Positions 9,062 through 17,551 of a stretch of 64,000 bases of DNA are shown one piece after another (position 1 is the first letter of the stretch; every line of letters begins with the position of its first letter). The stretch is from Methanomethylovorans sp041447285. Lineage in GTDB: Archaea > Halobacteriota > Methanosarcinia > Methanosarcinales > Methanosarcinaceae. The stretch is from contig NZ_JBGMEB010000005.1 in the NCBI RefSeq assembly GCF_041447285.1, forward strand, positions 124,001-188,000, in the 5' to 3' direction. The notes beneath the pieces were generated by a model. The model searched no databases. It was not told where the DNA came from and was given only the letters and a program-made list of their open reading frames with translations. The position numbers and the translations under genes were made by a program.

Positions 9062-9535
9062 TCAGCGCTGTTCTGGCAGTTCAGAAGTAAAATTACAGAA
9101 CATGCAAGAAGGATCTTTTCCGTTATCCGTAGATGCGAATTCAGAATCTATAGCACGTGTACCTTCTGCAAGTATTGATGCATTTGCCACAGTACTGCTG
9201 ATAAGGATCGTATCAAATATTTCTTCTCTGCTAACTCCAAGCCTTTTGGCCGCCCTGATATGGGTTTTCAGGCAATGTCCACATTTGAGTGCAGAAGCCA
9301 CAGCAATGCTTATAAGTTCTACTGTCTTTGGGTCCATGCGCTTGAACTCGCGCATAATGCTGTTTGTGTATATTGCTCTAGATATAAAAAGCTCCGGCAT
9401 ATCTTTAATAAAGTTTGTTATATAAGGTACTTCACCATACTGCTTTTTTATATCTTCCAAAAGCTTCTCTACAACTTCTTCAGGCTCTCCATCAAGCATC
9501 TCTCTTATTTTTTCTAGCTCCACGTTGTACCTCAC
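9062..9535 (-). CDS. AhpD/carboxymuconolactone decarboxylase family protein
   Basis: A 157-residue all-helical AhpD-like protein. The redox-active CxxC is seen in ALKCGHCLKTHIRAA, with the following His and an upstream Glu as in the AhpD proton relay (E-x11-C-x2-C-x3-H pattern). These proteins act as peroxidase partners or small thiol oxidoreductases. The gene starts with GTG three bases after the stop of mmp7, so it is most simply the last cistron of the MCR activation operon. An ordinary oxidative-stress role is the alternative. Confidence 0.85.
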   Translation of the reverse strand: MRYNVELEKIREMLDGEPEEVVEKLLEDIKKQYGEVPYITNFIKDMPELFISRAIYTNSIMREFKRMDPKTVELISIAVASALKCGHCLKTHIRAAKRLGVSREEIFDTILISSTVANASILAEGTRAIDSEFASTDNGKDPSCMFCNFTSELPEQR

Positions 9536-9538
9536 ATG

Positions 9539-10474
9539 TTATATTTCTATTCCGACTTCAGATTTCCTTTTAACCTTCACAAGTATGTAATTTTTCATTT
9601 TTGAAGGTGTAATGGTTGCAACGTCTACAAGGTGTATATTATCTTGAAGTTCCAGATTCTCTACTTTTTTATGGAAATCCGCATAAGGAAGCTTAATACG
9701 CAGTCCATCGAGTTGTAGTGTAAGTGGTGCAGGGGTGTAAACAGCTTCGATTTCAGGTATTTGTTCCTGAACCTCTTTCATTACTCTGGCAGGCATGACA
9801 GCGAGGGGATCTCTGGCAATATCTTCTCTCATCTTTTCCACGATCAACCCGACTTTCTCACTCATGGTATCAAGCCCTTCGAGTTCATCACTGTGTCGTA
9901 ATCTGTGAGAGACCCTGCCTATGTTACCTATGTACATGTCGGCTCCCGGCACTTCTTCAGTCTTAAGATCCGGTCCTCCTGTGGCAATGATGGGTATCTT
10001 TATGCCTTCAAAGAGTTTTGGTTTCTTGTTTATAATACAGTCTCGAAAGGTTCCAAAAGAGAACAAGGCAATGTCATGCTCATTTATGAGTCTCCTCTCA
10101 TAATCTGCAGAAAGTGCAACTCTTCGCCCCATTCCTCTGGCAAGGCCTATCATTGTGGTATTTGCCCCACTACGCCGCAGAAATTCAGCTATATCACAGG
10201 CGGAATGTGGCAGGTGATGAGATGCCAGTGTAGGTGAGACCACAGCTATTTCAGTTCCCGTCAAGGGAGCTCTGGAGATTTTTCCAAGTAACTCCTTAGC
10301 AAGCTGTTCTATAAGATGTACATCATCTCTGGGTACAAGCATTACAAGTGTTACTTCAGTGGCAGCCGGAGTTTTCTGGATAAGATATCCTCCCAAATCT
10401 TCCAATAGTTCCAAAAGAAGCGTGTGTTTGTATATGCCGCCTTCATATATGTAAGGTTCAAGCACTGCTGCCAA
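9539..10474 (-). CDS. mmp7: Methanogenesis marker protein 7
   Basis: A 311-residue methanogen-specific protein. Published work on hydrogenotrophic methanogens places marker 7 in the ATP-dependent MCR activation complex. Recognised by LYEGGIYK-like opening (YIYEGGIYKHTLLLELLED), GTEIAVVSPTLASHHLPH, CDIAEFLRRSGANTTMIGLARG and SFGTFRDCI. The start is TTG, well supported by GGAGG eight bases upstream. It overlaps the 3' end of mmp17 by 17 bases, implying translational coupling. Confidence 0.92.
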   Translation of the reverse strand: MAAVLEPYIYEGGIYKHTLLLELLEDLGGYLIQKTPAATEVTLVMLVPRDDVHLIEQLAKELLGKISRAPLTGTEIAVVSPTLASHHLPHSACDIAEFLRRSGANTTMIGLARGMGRRVALSADYERRLINEHDIALFSFGTFRDCIINKKPKLFEGIKIPIIATGGPDLKTEEVPGADMYIGNIGRVSHRLRHSDELEGLDTMSEKVGLIVEKMREDIARDPLAVMPARVMKEVQEQIPEIEAVYTPAPLTLQLDGLRIKLPYADFHKKVENLELQDNIHLVDVATITPSKMKNYILVKVKRKSEVGIEI

Positions 10475-11072
10475 GAGCTTCTCCTCCTTTCATTTTTTCT
10501 AGCATCTCGTGTCCCTGCTGCACCCATTCAGGTTTCATTGCATCCTCAGATGCTACAAAAACAAATTCATTACCATTAAGGGAATGATAGCGTACTCTGA
10601 ATCCTTCTGGTGTTCCTCTGATGGCCATTTCTACAAGTCTGGACAGCAGAGTGCGCTTTGGATCAAATATGATCATTTCTTTTATGTCCCCGATCTCATT
10701 GTCCATATTTTCCACGCTTACATTGATGGTCTTCCGATCCTGCTGGATAACTTTGCCACGCCCATATTTTGCCCAGAGCTTTTCCAATAGGTCAGGCAAA
10801 TACTTCTCGTCACGCAGGATTATCTGTATCTCACTCCTGGTCACAGCTCCAATGTTAACATCTGCAAAATCCGATGTTTTTACCAGTGGAGGGCTACCCC
10901 TTAAAATAATTGCCATCTGGAAAAGAGAGTCTTCAGGCGTTATTACCACATAGATTCTACCTATTGAATTTCCAAGTGCAAGTTCAGACATTACATCTGA
11001 AAGAATGGACTTGTAAGCTTCGCCCTCTTCAGGTATTTTTGTTTCTACCTTGAAGGTCTCCAGAGGCTCCAT
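10458..11072 (-). CDS. mmp17: Methanogenesis marker protein 17
   Basis: A 204-residue soluble, methanogen-specific protein, reported elsewhere as a component of the MCR activation assembly with AtwA, Mmp3, Mmp7 and McrC. Identified from its position between mmp15 and mmp7 and from its overall pattern (ETKIPEEGEAYKSILSDV, EIQIILRDEKYLPDLLEKLWAKYGR). The start ATG has GGAGG upstream. It begins five bases after the mmp15 stop and overlaps mmp7. Confidence 0.88.
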   Translation of the reverse strand: MEPLETFKVETKIPEEGEAYKSILSDVMSELALGNSIGRIYVVITPEDSLFQMAIILRGSPPLVKTSDFADVNIGAVTRSEIQIILRDEKYLPDLLEKLWAKYGRGKVIQQDRKTINVSVENMDNEIGDIKEMIIFDPKRTLLSRLVEMAIRGTPEGFRVRYHSLNGNEFVFVASEDAMKPEWVQQGHEMLEKMKGGEALGSSA

Positions 11073-11077
11073 AAGTA

Positions 11078-12319
11078 TTATTCCTCCACAAATCCAGATG
11101 CTAGCAACGCACTCCCTACTGCACCTATAAGGTGGGAGTTTGCTGGTACCAGGACATCTATTTTTAGCAGCTTGCTCAAAGCCTTTGGAACTCCTTCTAT
11201 CAGTGAAGATCCACCCACAAGGATTAGTGGTTCCTTTACATCAACTTCCTGCAATTGCTGCTCAAATATCTGTTCCACCACACTATGACATGCTGCAGCA
11301 GCAACATCCTCTGGTCTTGATCCCTTTGCCAGCGAGTTTACAAGTGACTGGATACCAAAGACAATACAGTAACTGTTCATCTCAACTTTTTCCTGCATAC
11401 CTTTGACAGCCAGTGCTCCAAGTTCTGTGATATCGACACCAAGCCTCTTTGCAGTCATATCCAGGAAACGTCCCGAAGCACCTGCACAGATACCTCCCAT
11501 TGTAAACATGCCGGGTATGCCGTCCTCCACAGAAATCGCCTTATTATCCATTCCTCCAATGTCAATAACAGTTGCCGAGCCCTTTTGTTTGTTTGCAAGG
11601 TATACGGCACCCTTAGAGTTGACCGTGATCTCTTCCTGGATAAGTTGTGCTTTAAAATGCTCTCCTACTAAAAATCTGCCATAGCCGGTTGTTCCCAGGG
11701 CTTGTATCTCCTCAGCCTTTACTCCCGCTTGTGCCAATGCCTGGTTGAAAGCCTCTGTAGCACTGTCAATAACCTTGATTGTAGGTACCCATCCCTGACC
11801 AATGATTTTGTCATCCCGCATTATTACAGCTTTTGTAGTAGTTGAGCCGGAATCAATACCTGCAGTAAGTCCAGTTTGATGTTCACGAGCCAGAAGGTGT
11901 TTTCTTCTTGCTATAGTGGTAAGTGCCTCCATCCTTGTCATAAGAGTAGCTGCAGTTGTCCTTTCCGTGAATGAATAACTGATAACAGGGACATTCGAAT
12001 GTTTGTTTATGTATCTTCTTACTTCGTTCCTTACAATAGCAGCTTCGGCACATCTGAAACATGATGTAATGAACACACCATCCACGTCGGTAAGACCTTC
12101 TACAACTGCCTGGGCTCTTGCCATCATTAGGCGAAGGTCTGGACTTGCGGCCTCTATTCCAAACTCCCTTCCGATCGTATCAAGAGAAGCTATATCTATC
12201 TCAGGAAAAATTAGTTTTGCATTGACGCTGGAAGCTACTTTCTCCAGTTCTCCCTGGACGCCTGCATATTCAGAGCCGCATGATACCAGTGCTACTTTTA
12301 CCTGCTTATCTTTGCTCAT
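11078..12319 (-). CDS. mmp15: Methanogenesis marker protein 15 (BadF/BadG-type ATPase)
   Basis: A 413-residue protein. After an N-terminal domain of about 150 residues comes an ASKHA-fold ATPase domain like activators of 2-hydroxyacyl-CoA dehydratases: phosphate-binding GIDSGSTTTKAVI, ATVIDIGGMDNKAISV, the Cys-bearing GGICAGASGRFLDM (activators ligate a subunit-bridging [4Fe-4S] cluster here) and adenosine motif ILVGGSSLIEGVP. By analogy it couples ATP hydrolysis to low-potential electron transfer. Start ATG follows GGAGGAT and overlaps mmp5 by four bases. Confidence 0.9.
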   Translation of the reverse strand: MSKDKQVKVALVSCGSEYAGVQGELEKVASSVNAKLIFPEIDIASLDTIGREFGIEAASPDLRLMMARAQAVVEGLTDVDGVFITSCFRCAEAAIVRNEVRRYINKHSNVPVISYSFTERTTAATLMTRMEALTTIARRKHLLAREHQTGLTAGIDSGSTTTKAVIMRDDKIIGQGWVPTIKVIDSATEAFNQALAQAGVKAEEIQALGTTGYGRFLVGEHFKAQLIQEEITVNSKGAVYLANKQKGSATVIDIGGMDNKAISVEDGIPGMFTMGGICAGASGRFLDMTAKRLGVDITELGALAVKGMQEKVEMNSYCIVFGIQSLVNSLAKGSRPEDVAAAACHSVVEQIFEQQLQEVDVKEPLILVGGSSLIEGVPKALSKLLKIDVLVPANSHLIGAVGSALLASGFVEE

Positions 12320-12768
12320 TCTTTATCCTCCACTGGTAAGGATTTCAGAAACTCGGCTATCTTATAGACAAATTCTTGTCCTTCCTCCTCACTTCTGGGA
12401 TATTCCACTTCGAGGATCGAAATCTCTTTTTTACGTATCAGGTATTTGGTTAGCTCGTTAGTCCTGGCACATCCCATACATCCAAAGGCCATGGATGCTT
12501 CATTCACTATAATAGCAGCTTCTGCTTCATCTATCATGGGACCGACTATGGCCATCCTCCCTCTTACTCCTGCAGGTACTTCCACAGCTGCATACTTCAA
12601 ACCCATTTTTGGTTCTTCAGCTGTTATATTAAGGGGTGGTGAATCTACTCCGACTGTATTTACTTTCTCTTTTATCTTTTCCATCATTGCAAGGGGTTTG
12701 TGACCAAAACGCTCTACAAGATCAGAAAGTATCAGGCTGTTAGTAGGATAGATGATAACTTTTACCAT
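12316..12768 (-). CDS. mmp5: Methanogenesis marker protein 5
   Basis: A 150-residue methanogen-specific protein of unknown molecular function. Recognisable segments are IYPTNSLILSDLVERFGH, KYAAVEVPAGVRGRMAIVGP and a Cys-pair region FGCMGCARTNEL that could bind metal or act in redox chemistry. Start ATG with GAGGGAATATA upstream, nine bases after mmp6. The 3' end overlaps mmp15 by four bases. Confidence 0.88.
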   Translation of the reverse strand: MVKVIIYPTNSLILSDLVERFGHKPLAMMEKIKEKVNTVGVDSPPLNITAEEPKMGLKYAAVEVPAGVRGRMAIVGPMIDEAEAAIIVNEASMAFGCMGCARTNELTKYLIRKKEISILEVEYPRSEEEGQEFVYKIAEFLKSLPVEDKE

Positions 12769-12777
12769 TATATTCCC

Positions 12778-13209
12778 TCATATATTAGATTCAATGATGT
12801 CCTTCAGCTTCTTTAATTCTATTTTTTCAGCATGATGTATCTCCGGAAGTGGAACCTGCTTATCATAAGCGTCAAGTGCTTTTCCTATCATAGGTAGCAT
12901 CTGTACTTCTTCCCTCAGATAGTGAAAGCCTGGTCTGGGCCCACCGCCTCTTACGGCCCTGCATCTTCTTTCATCTCCCGGATGAAATCCACGCTCTTTC
13001 ACGAAGATATGATTCCTATCCATAGACCTAAGTTCATTAACAACCCGATCCACAGCAATTCTAGGGCCTGTGACCATTGTTCCAAAGCATGTCTCTTTGA
13101 TCGTTATGGCAGTTTCGGACTCATAAACTTTCATCGCTGCGTCTATGGGAAGAACGCTGTCAGAACTTATGACCACTATTTTGGTAATCTCATCTTTCCC
13201 ATTATCCAT
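12778..13209 (-). CDS. mmp6: Methanogenesis marker protein 6
   Basis: A 143-residue methanogen-specific protein, recognised from IKETCFGTMVTGPR, HIFVKERGFHPGDERRCRA and the glycine-rich RGGGPRPGFHYL. Function unknown. ATG 13209 is preferred because GGGAGTGA lies six bases upstream; an in-frame GTG at 13218 would instead overlap the mmp3 stop by four bases. It lies between mmp3 and mmp5 in the same transcription unit. Confidence 0.88.
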   Translation of the reverse strand: MDNGKDEITKIVVISSDSVLPIDAAMKVYESETAITIKETCFGTMVTGPRIAVDRVVNELRSMDRNHIFVKERGFHPGDERRCRAVRGGGPRPGFHYLREEVQMLPMIGKALDAYDKQVPLPEIHHAEKIELKKLKDIIESNI

Positions 13210-13214
13210 GCTTT

Positions 13215-14753
13215 TCACTCCCGGTTGCGTTCAATAACATAGATCTTATCTCCTTCCTTGAAATGCTGGAGTTTTTCCATATCAAGGATGCGTCCGATGA
13301 TATTTGTGCTTATGAACTTCTCTCCAGTGGGTCCGAAAAGATCATCTTCTTTTGTCTTGACACCTACCATTCCTGCCCTTTTAGCTGCCTGATTAGTTAC
13401 ACCTATCTCTCCAGCTGCAACTTTTGTCTTTGGCGTGTTTTCCGGCAGGATTTCCTTATATTTCTCAGCAGGTTTTTCAGCTTTGAATATGTAGGTGTTC
13501 TCATACATCATTATCAAAGGCAACACTCCAACGGGTCTGAACTGCAGCCCGATAGCATGCCTGAAGAAGTCCAATGTTATGGGTGCATCATCATCATACA
13601 ACTCAATACTCACTATTTTTGAATCATCAACGCCTGTAGCTCTTACAGTACCTTCTTGCAGTATCTCAATGGTAGCATCGGGATCCTGGGCTACTATCAG
13701 TGCTTCATCATTTGTGTCTCCTTCACGAATGAGCTTTACACCATATAGGGCCATCTCTTCTTCAGCTTCCGGGAAACTCTTGCCATGCAACATTATTTGT
13801 GGCGGTGTGGTCCGTACCAGGAGCTTGTGCCCGGTTTCCGCCATTTTCACCAGTTCCATGCCCTGGTCTACATGTCCTATCACAGAATGCAGAATGCTGG
13901 CTGTTCTATCATCGGTAGAGATAAATGCCTTTCCTGCCCCATATCCTACTGTACGCAGGAATACAGTCCCTCTTGTTCGTGGTTCATAGTTTTCATATGC
14001 AGGCAGCTCTCCATGGAGTATATGGTCTGATATAAACGAGCTTGAAACCATATCCACTTTGAAACTTCCATTTCTTATCAGTGCAAAAAAATGCTCTGCT
14101 CCGAGGGGAGATTCAGGAGACATTACCACATCCAGATATGTGAATACTTTTTCTTCATTTTCCAGGGGTGTTGCAAGGTCAGTAGTAAGAAGGTGCTCGC
14201 CTGTTTGTTTCCATGATATTACAGGCTTAATCTCAATTATGCTGTCTTTCTTTCCCAGATTGTCCAACACTCTTTTTCCACTAACGACCTTTCCAAAAGC
14301 TCCTTCTTGGGGATCCCCATATTCAGCGGAGTGTCTATCCTTAGATATTATTATGTGTGTGTTGCGGGGATCTCCACCGCCCGCAGCAAAAAGCACTTCA
14401 TATTCTTTATAAGTTCCTGCCTCTCTTTTAGGAGCAATGTCGCTTAAAAAGGGGCCGAATGCAACTGCATCTCTGCTGGACCATCTGAGAGGTATATCTC
14501 TATATTCATTGGATTTCTCTATCCATCGTTTTTTTGATGGAGAATCTGTTGCAAAGAGCTCTATCGTAAACTCTCCGGCAGTTGTAATTATCTGATACTC
14601 TGTCACATTTTCTTCTTGCTTGGTATCGGATTTCTTAAGAATCCCTATTGAATTACCCTCTTTATAAGGGGCATTAGATGCCAGAATGGCATCCCTGAGG
14701 GTAGCTCTCTCAGGTAATTCTAATTTTACATAATTTACCTCTACAGTTATCAT
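13215..14753 (-). CDS. mmp3: Methanogenesis marker protein 3
   Basis: A 512-residue methanogen-specific protein. The N-terminal ~60 residues (ITVEVNYVKLELPERATLRDAILAS) have a ubiquitin-like/ThiS-like pattern. The remainder holds cyclophilin-like segments such as SIEIKPV..., AFGKVVSGKRVLDNLG and HSVIGHVDQGMELVKMAE. Published work reports marker 3 in the MCR activation complex. The frame opens at GTG 14771, but ATG 14753 gives the N-terminus I expect for the family, with GTGGAT upstream. It starts 33 bases after atwA. Confidence 0.88.
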   Translation of the reverse strand: MITVEVNYVKLELPERATLRDAILASNAPYKEGNSIGILKKSDTKQEENVTEYQIITTAGEFTIELFATDSPSKKRWIEKSNEYRDIPLRWSSRDAVAFGPFLSDIAPKREAGTYKEYEVLFAAGGGDPRNTHIIISKDRHSAEYGDPQEGAFGKVVSGKRVLDNLGKKDSIIEIKPVISWKQTGEHLLTTDLATPLENEEKVFTYLDVVMSPESPLGAEHFFALIRNGSFKVDMVSSSFISDHILHGELPAYENYEPRTRGTVFLRTVGYGAGKAFISTDDRTASILHSVIGHVDQGMELVKMAETGHKLLVRTTPPQIMLHGKSFPEAEEEMALYGVKLIREGDTNDEALIVAQDPDATIEILQEGTVRATGVDDSKIVSIELYDDDAPITLDFFRHAIGLQFRPVGVLPLIMMYENTYIFKAEKPAEKYKEILPENTPKTKVAAGEIGVTNQAAKRAGMVGVKTKEDDLFGPTGEKFISTNIIGRILDMEKLQHFKEGDKIYVIERNRE

Positions 14754-14786
14754 GCCATCCACGTCTAACACCTCTTCTATTCTCTT

Positions 14787-16403
14787 TTATTTAACAGATT
14801 CAGCTTCTGTGCGCTCAGCTTCTGTAAGTTGGGATATTACTTTCTTTGGCTCTCCAATATCAACTATCTCGCCATTTCTCATGAGTGCCACTCTATCACA
14901 TATATCCTCAAGGAAGTCCATGTCATGTGACACGATTATGAATGTATTACCTAGTTCCTCACGTGCCTTAAGAATGGAATTCGTGACATCTTTCTTAGTA
15001 ATGGGATCCATAGTACCAGTGGGCTCGTCCATTACTATTATATTCGGCTCTTTCATTAATATCTGAGCAAGTGCCACTCTATGCCTCTCTCCCTCACTAA
15101 GCTCATCAGGCATTTTGGCTAAGATAGATCTTGCCTTTTCCTCTGTAAATCCTGTAGTTTTCAAAGTAATGATGGCTTTCCTTACAGCAAGTTCATAGGG
15201 AAGATCTATTCCAATTGACTCCGTAAGGTTATCTATAACATTGCGGTGTATGTAGAGGCTATATTCCTGGTGCAATATGCCCATATACTGAACTGCCCGC
15301 CCTCTGCATTCAGGACCTGGCTTTTTCATATCTATCCATTCTTCCCCTACTCGTGTCATCACTTCGCCACTTGTAGGCTGAACTATTCCCATGAGTATTT
15401 CGGAAGTAGTGGTTTTTCCGGCGCCGCTGACTCCGGCAAGACCAAATATCTCGCTTTCCTTTACTTCAAAAGAAATATCGCTTACCGCATTGACGACTCC
15501 TCTTGTGACAGATATATACTTCTTTCTGAGATTTTGAACCTTTATTATGGGGTTTCCAAGAGCAATATCTGTTTTCTTTTCAATTGCACAAGCCATTCCT
15601 GTGAATTGTTTTGCCATATCGCATGGGTTGCCTTCAGCAACTATAGCTCCGTCCTCAAGGATAATTGCTCTGTCTGCAATATCCTCTACTACTTCGGACC
15701 AGTGAGAGGTTATGACCATCGTCATATTGTAATCCTTAACTGCCCGCTCAATGACATTGTGCACTACCTTTGCAGTCCGTGGATCCAGTGTACCTGTAGG
15801 TTCATCAGCAAGCAATAGCATGGGGTTTCTTACTAACTGGCGGGCCAATACTACTCTTTGTTTTTCTCCACCACTCAGGTCACGTGCTATATGCATCATC
15901 CTATGTGAAAGCTGTACTTTTTCCAGCAGCTCCATAGCTTTTGATGTCACGTCTTCATCTTGGTGCCCAATCTCTGTAAGGGAATTTACAACATTGGTGA
16001 TGACTTTTTCATCACCATACAATGCAAACGTACGTTGGAGCATTATAGCTATTCTTTTAGTGATTTCCCTTCTCTTTTGATCGTGTATGGACGTCTCTAT
16101 AAAATCAGCTTCAAAGGGTACTAGTTTTTCTCCGGCACATGATGTGCATTCTTGTCCAATCCTGCTTGGGGGTTCTATATGACCACATTTTTCACAGCGT
16201 GCTAAATGGTATATTACTTGTCCGCTAATACTTTCATATTCCTCGACACCACGAAGAACGTGCATCAATACAGTTTTGCCTGCTCCGCTTCTTCCCAATA
16301 TGCCGATGACTTCTCCTTCATTTATAGTAAGATTTATGTCCTTCAGAACTTGAACACCGTCAAAGTCCAGATTAAGGTTTTTGACCTCGATGAGCGCTGT
16401 CAT
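14787..16403 (-). CDS. atwA: MCR activation ATPase AtwA (component A2), twin ABC protein
   Basis: A soluble twin ABC ATPase of 538 residues that powers ATP-dependent reductive activation of methyl-CoM reductase. Each half has a full set of motifs: Walker A GRSGAGKT and GVSGAGKTT, signature LSGGEKQRV and LSEGERHRV, and Walker B LLLADEPTGTLDP and IIVMDEPTGTMDP. A four-Cys zinc-ribbon-like insert (CEKCGH...CTSCAG) sits in the first half near residues 70-95, as in other A2 proteins. There is no transmembrane domain. The start ATG follows GGAGG, and the gene heads the operon running down to 9062. Confidence 0.95.
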   Translation of the reverse strand: MTALIEVKNLNLDFDGVQVLKDINLTINEGEVIGILGRSGAGKTVLMHVLRGVEEYESISGQVIYHLARCEKCGHIEPPSRIGQECTSCAGEKLVPFEADFIETSIHDQKRREITKRIAIMLQRTFALYGDEKVITNVVNSLTEIGHQDEDVTSKAMELLEKVQLSHRMMHIARDLSGGEKQRVVLARQLVRNPMLLLADEPTGTLDPRTAKVVHNVIERAVKDYNMTMVITSHWSEVVEDIADRAIILEDGAIVAEGNPCDMAKQFTGMACAIEKKTDIALGNPIIKVQNLRKKYISVTRGVVNAVSDISFEVKESEIFGLAGVSGAGKTTTSEILMGIVQPTSGEVMTRVGEEWIDMKKPGPECRGRAVQYMGILHQEYSLYIHRNVIDNLTESIGIDLPYELAVRKAIITLKTTGFTEEKARSILAKMPDELSEGERHRVALAQILMKEPNIIVMDEPTGTMDPITKKDVTNSILKAREELGNTFIIVSHDMDFLEDICDRVALMRNGEIVDIGEPKKVISQLTEAERTEAESVK

Positions 16404-16606
16404 TTATGTTCCTCCGTTTATGTGCCGGCTGGAATTATTTGAATCTTGTTTACCAGTCAAATTACTTAATGGTATTGTGTGGTATGTACAAAACTACTAA
16501 CAACTTCTGCCAGGCATTTGCGATTGTTTCTTAAATTCCCTTTTTGTAGAGTATCATCAGCATTATGTAAAATTATACATAAACGTAACGCATATTGTTT
16601 TCACTG
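16404..16606. promoter_or_regulatory. Intergenic region upstream of the atwA-mmp operon
   Basis: A 203-base gap on the minus strand between the HAD gene and atwA, presumed to carry the operon promoter. GGAGG for atwA is visible near 16409-16413. GGTAT occurs twice (near 16471 and 16481), but no clear TATA box at a good distance could be fixed by eye. Confidence 0.4.
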
Positions 16607-17452
16607 TTAACAATAAAAAGCTGTCCCATGTTCTTTCATGTGATCTGCGGTATTTAAGGAGTCCACAATATCTATTACCTCAATTATATCATTTATAACC
16701 AGGTCAGCAGTTTCTAGTAATTTCTGTGGTCTTTTATCGCCTTGCTGAACTGTAACGATCCCTATATCTGCAACTTGTAGAGCCCTGATGTCGTTCATTC
16801 CGTCCCCTACCATAAGTACTCTATTATATTTTCTTTTGAGGTCAAGTACTATTTTTGCTTTGTCTTCAGTAGTTGCAATATCAAAGACATTTTTAATTGG
16901 GATTCGGAGCTTTTCAGCTATTCCTTTCAGCGAGCGCATAGTATCTCCGGAAGCTATATATGTGTCAATTCCTCTACATTGCAATAGTTCAAAAGTTTTA
17001 CTTGTGTTTGAGTATAATTTTCCTGCAGTACTAAGCACATAAGGAATGAGTTGTGTTTCCTTGTCTACTATCAGGGCTGCAGCCATATAATATCTCTCGG
17101 GACAATGTTGATATGCTACAGAGAGCACGTCTGTCACATCTTTTACTGCAACTTTTTCTTTATTGATTATTTTCATAGCTTCCAGTGGACTCACTGGTCC
17201 GCTCGAGCAACTGATATCTATTTTTAGGTCATTGTCAGCGATGAATTTTCCGATCTCTGTTCCAGGGTCTGCATTTTTCAACATATGTGGTTCTGCATGC
17301 ATCACTACAAGAGCTCTTCCTGCTTTCTCTGCGACCAGCATAGTACTTTCAATATCTTCAAGAAAGTTGCCAGTTGCTGTTTCTTTTGCTACACGGTACA
17401 TACGAAGCAGTGTTCCTGCGCTATCGAAAACCACTGCTAGATTCTTTTTCAT
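16607..17452 (-). CDS. HAD-superfamily phosphatase, soluble P-type-ATPase-like
   Basis: A 281-residue soluble protein with HAD motifs: motif I VFDSAGTLL (nucleophile Asp), motif II TYIASGDT, motif III Lys in TTEDKAKIVLDL and motif IV MVGDGMNDIRAL. The second Asp of classic phosphatases (DxD) is Ala here, as expected for P-type-ATPase-like rather than sugar-phosphate phosphatases. There are no membrane helices. Substrate unknown. It lies on the same strand 203 bases upstream of atwA and is divergent from the protease gene. Confidence 0.85.
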   Translation of the reverse strand: MKKNLAVVFDSAGTLLRMYRVAKETATGNFLEDIESTMLVAEKAGRALVVMHAEPHMLKNADPGTEIGKFIADNDLKIDISCSSGPVSPLEAMKIINKEKVAVKDVTDVLSVAYQHCPERYYMAAALIVDKETQLIPYVLSTAGKLYSNTSKTFELLQCRGIDTYIASGDTMRSLKGIAEKLRIPIKNVFDIATTEDKAKIVLDLKRKYNRVLMVGDGMNDIRALQVADIGIVTVQQGDKRPQKLLETADLVINDIIEVIDIVDSLNTADHMKEHGTAFYC

Positions 17453-17551
17453 AAGGCGGGGTTATTCTTCATAGTATTTATTGTTATTCTGTTCTTGTTT
17501 ATGGGTCAATTAACTATTTGTATCGTGGGAAGCATGTTTACATGGTGTCTA

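Noticed and set aside
15246..15818. 190-residue plus-strand open frame
   Set aside because: Antisense to the well-supported ABC ATPase AtwA; no ribosome site and no protein-like motif.
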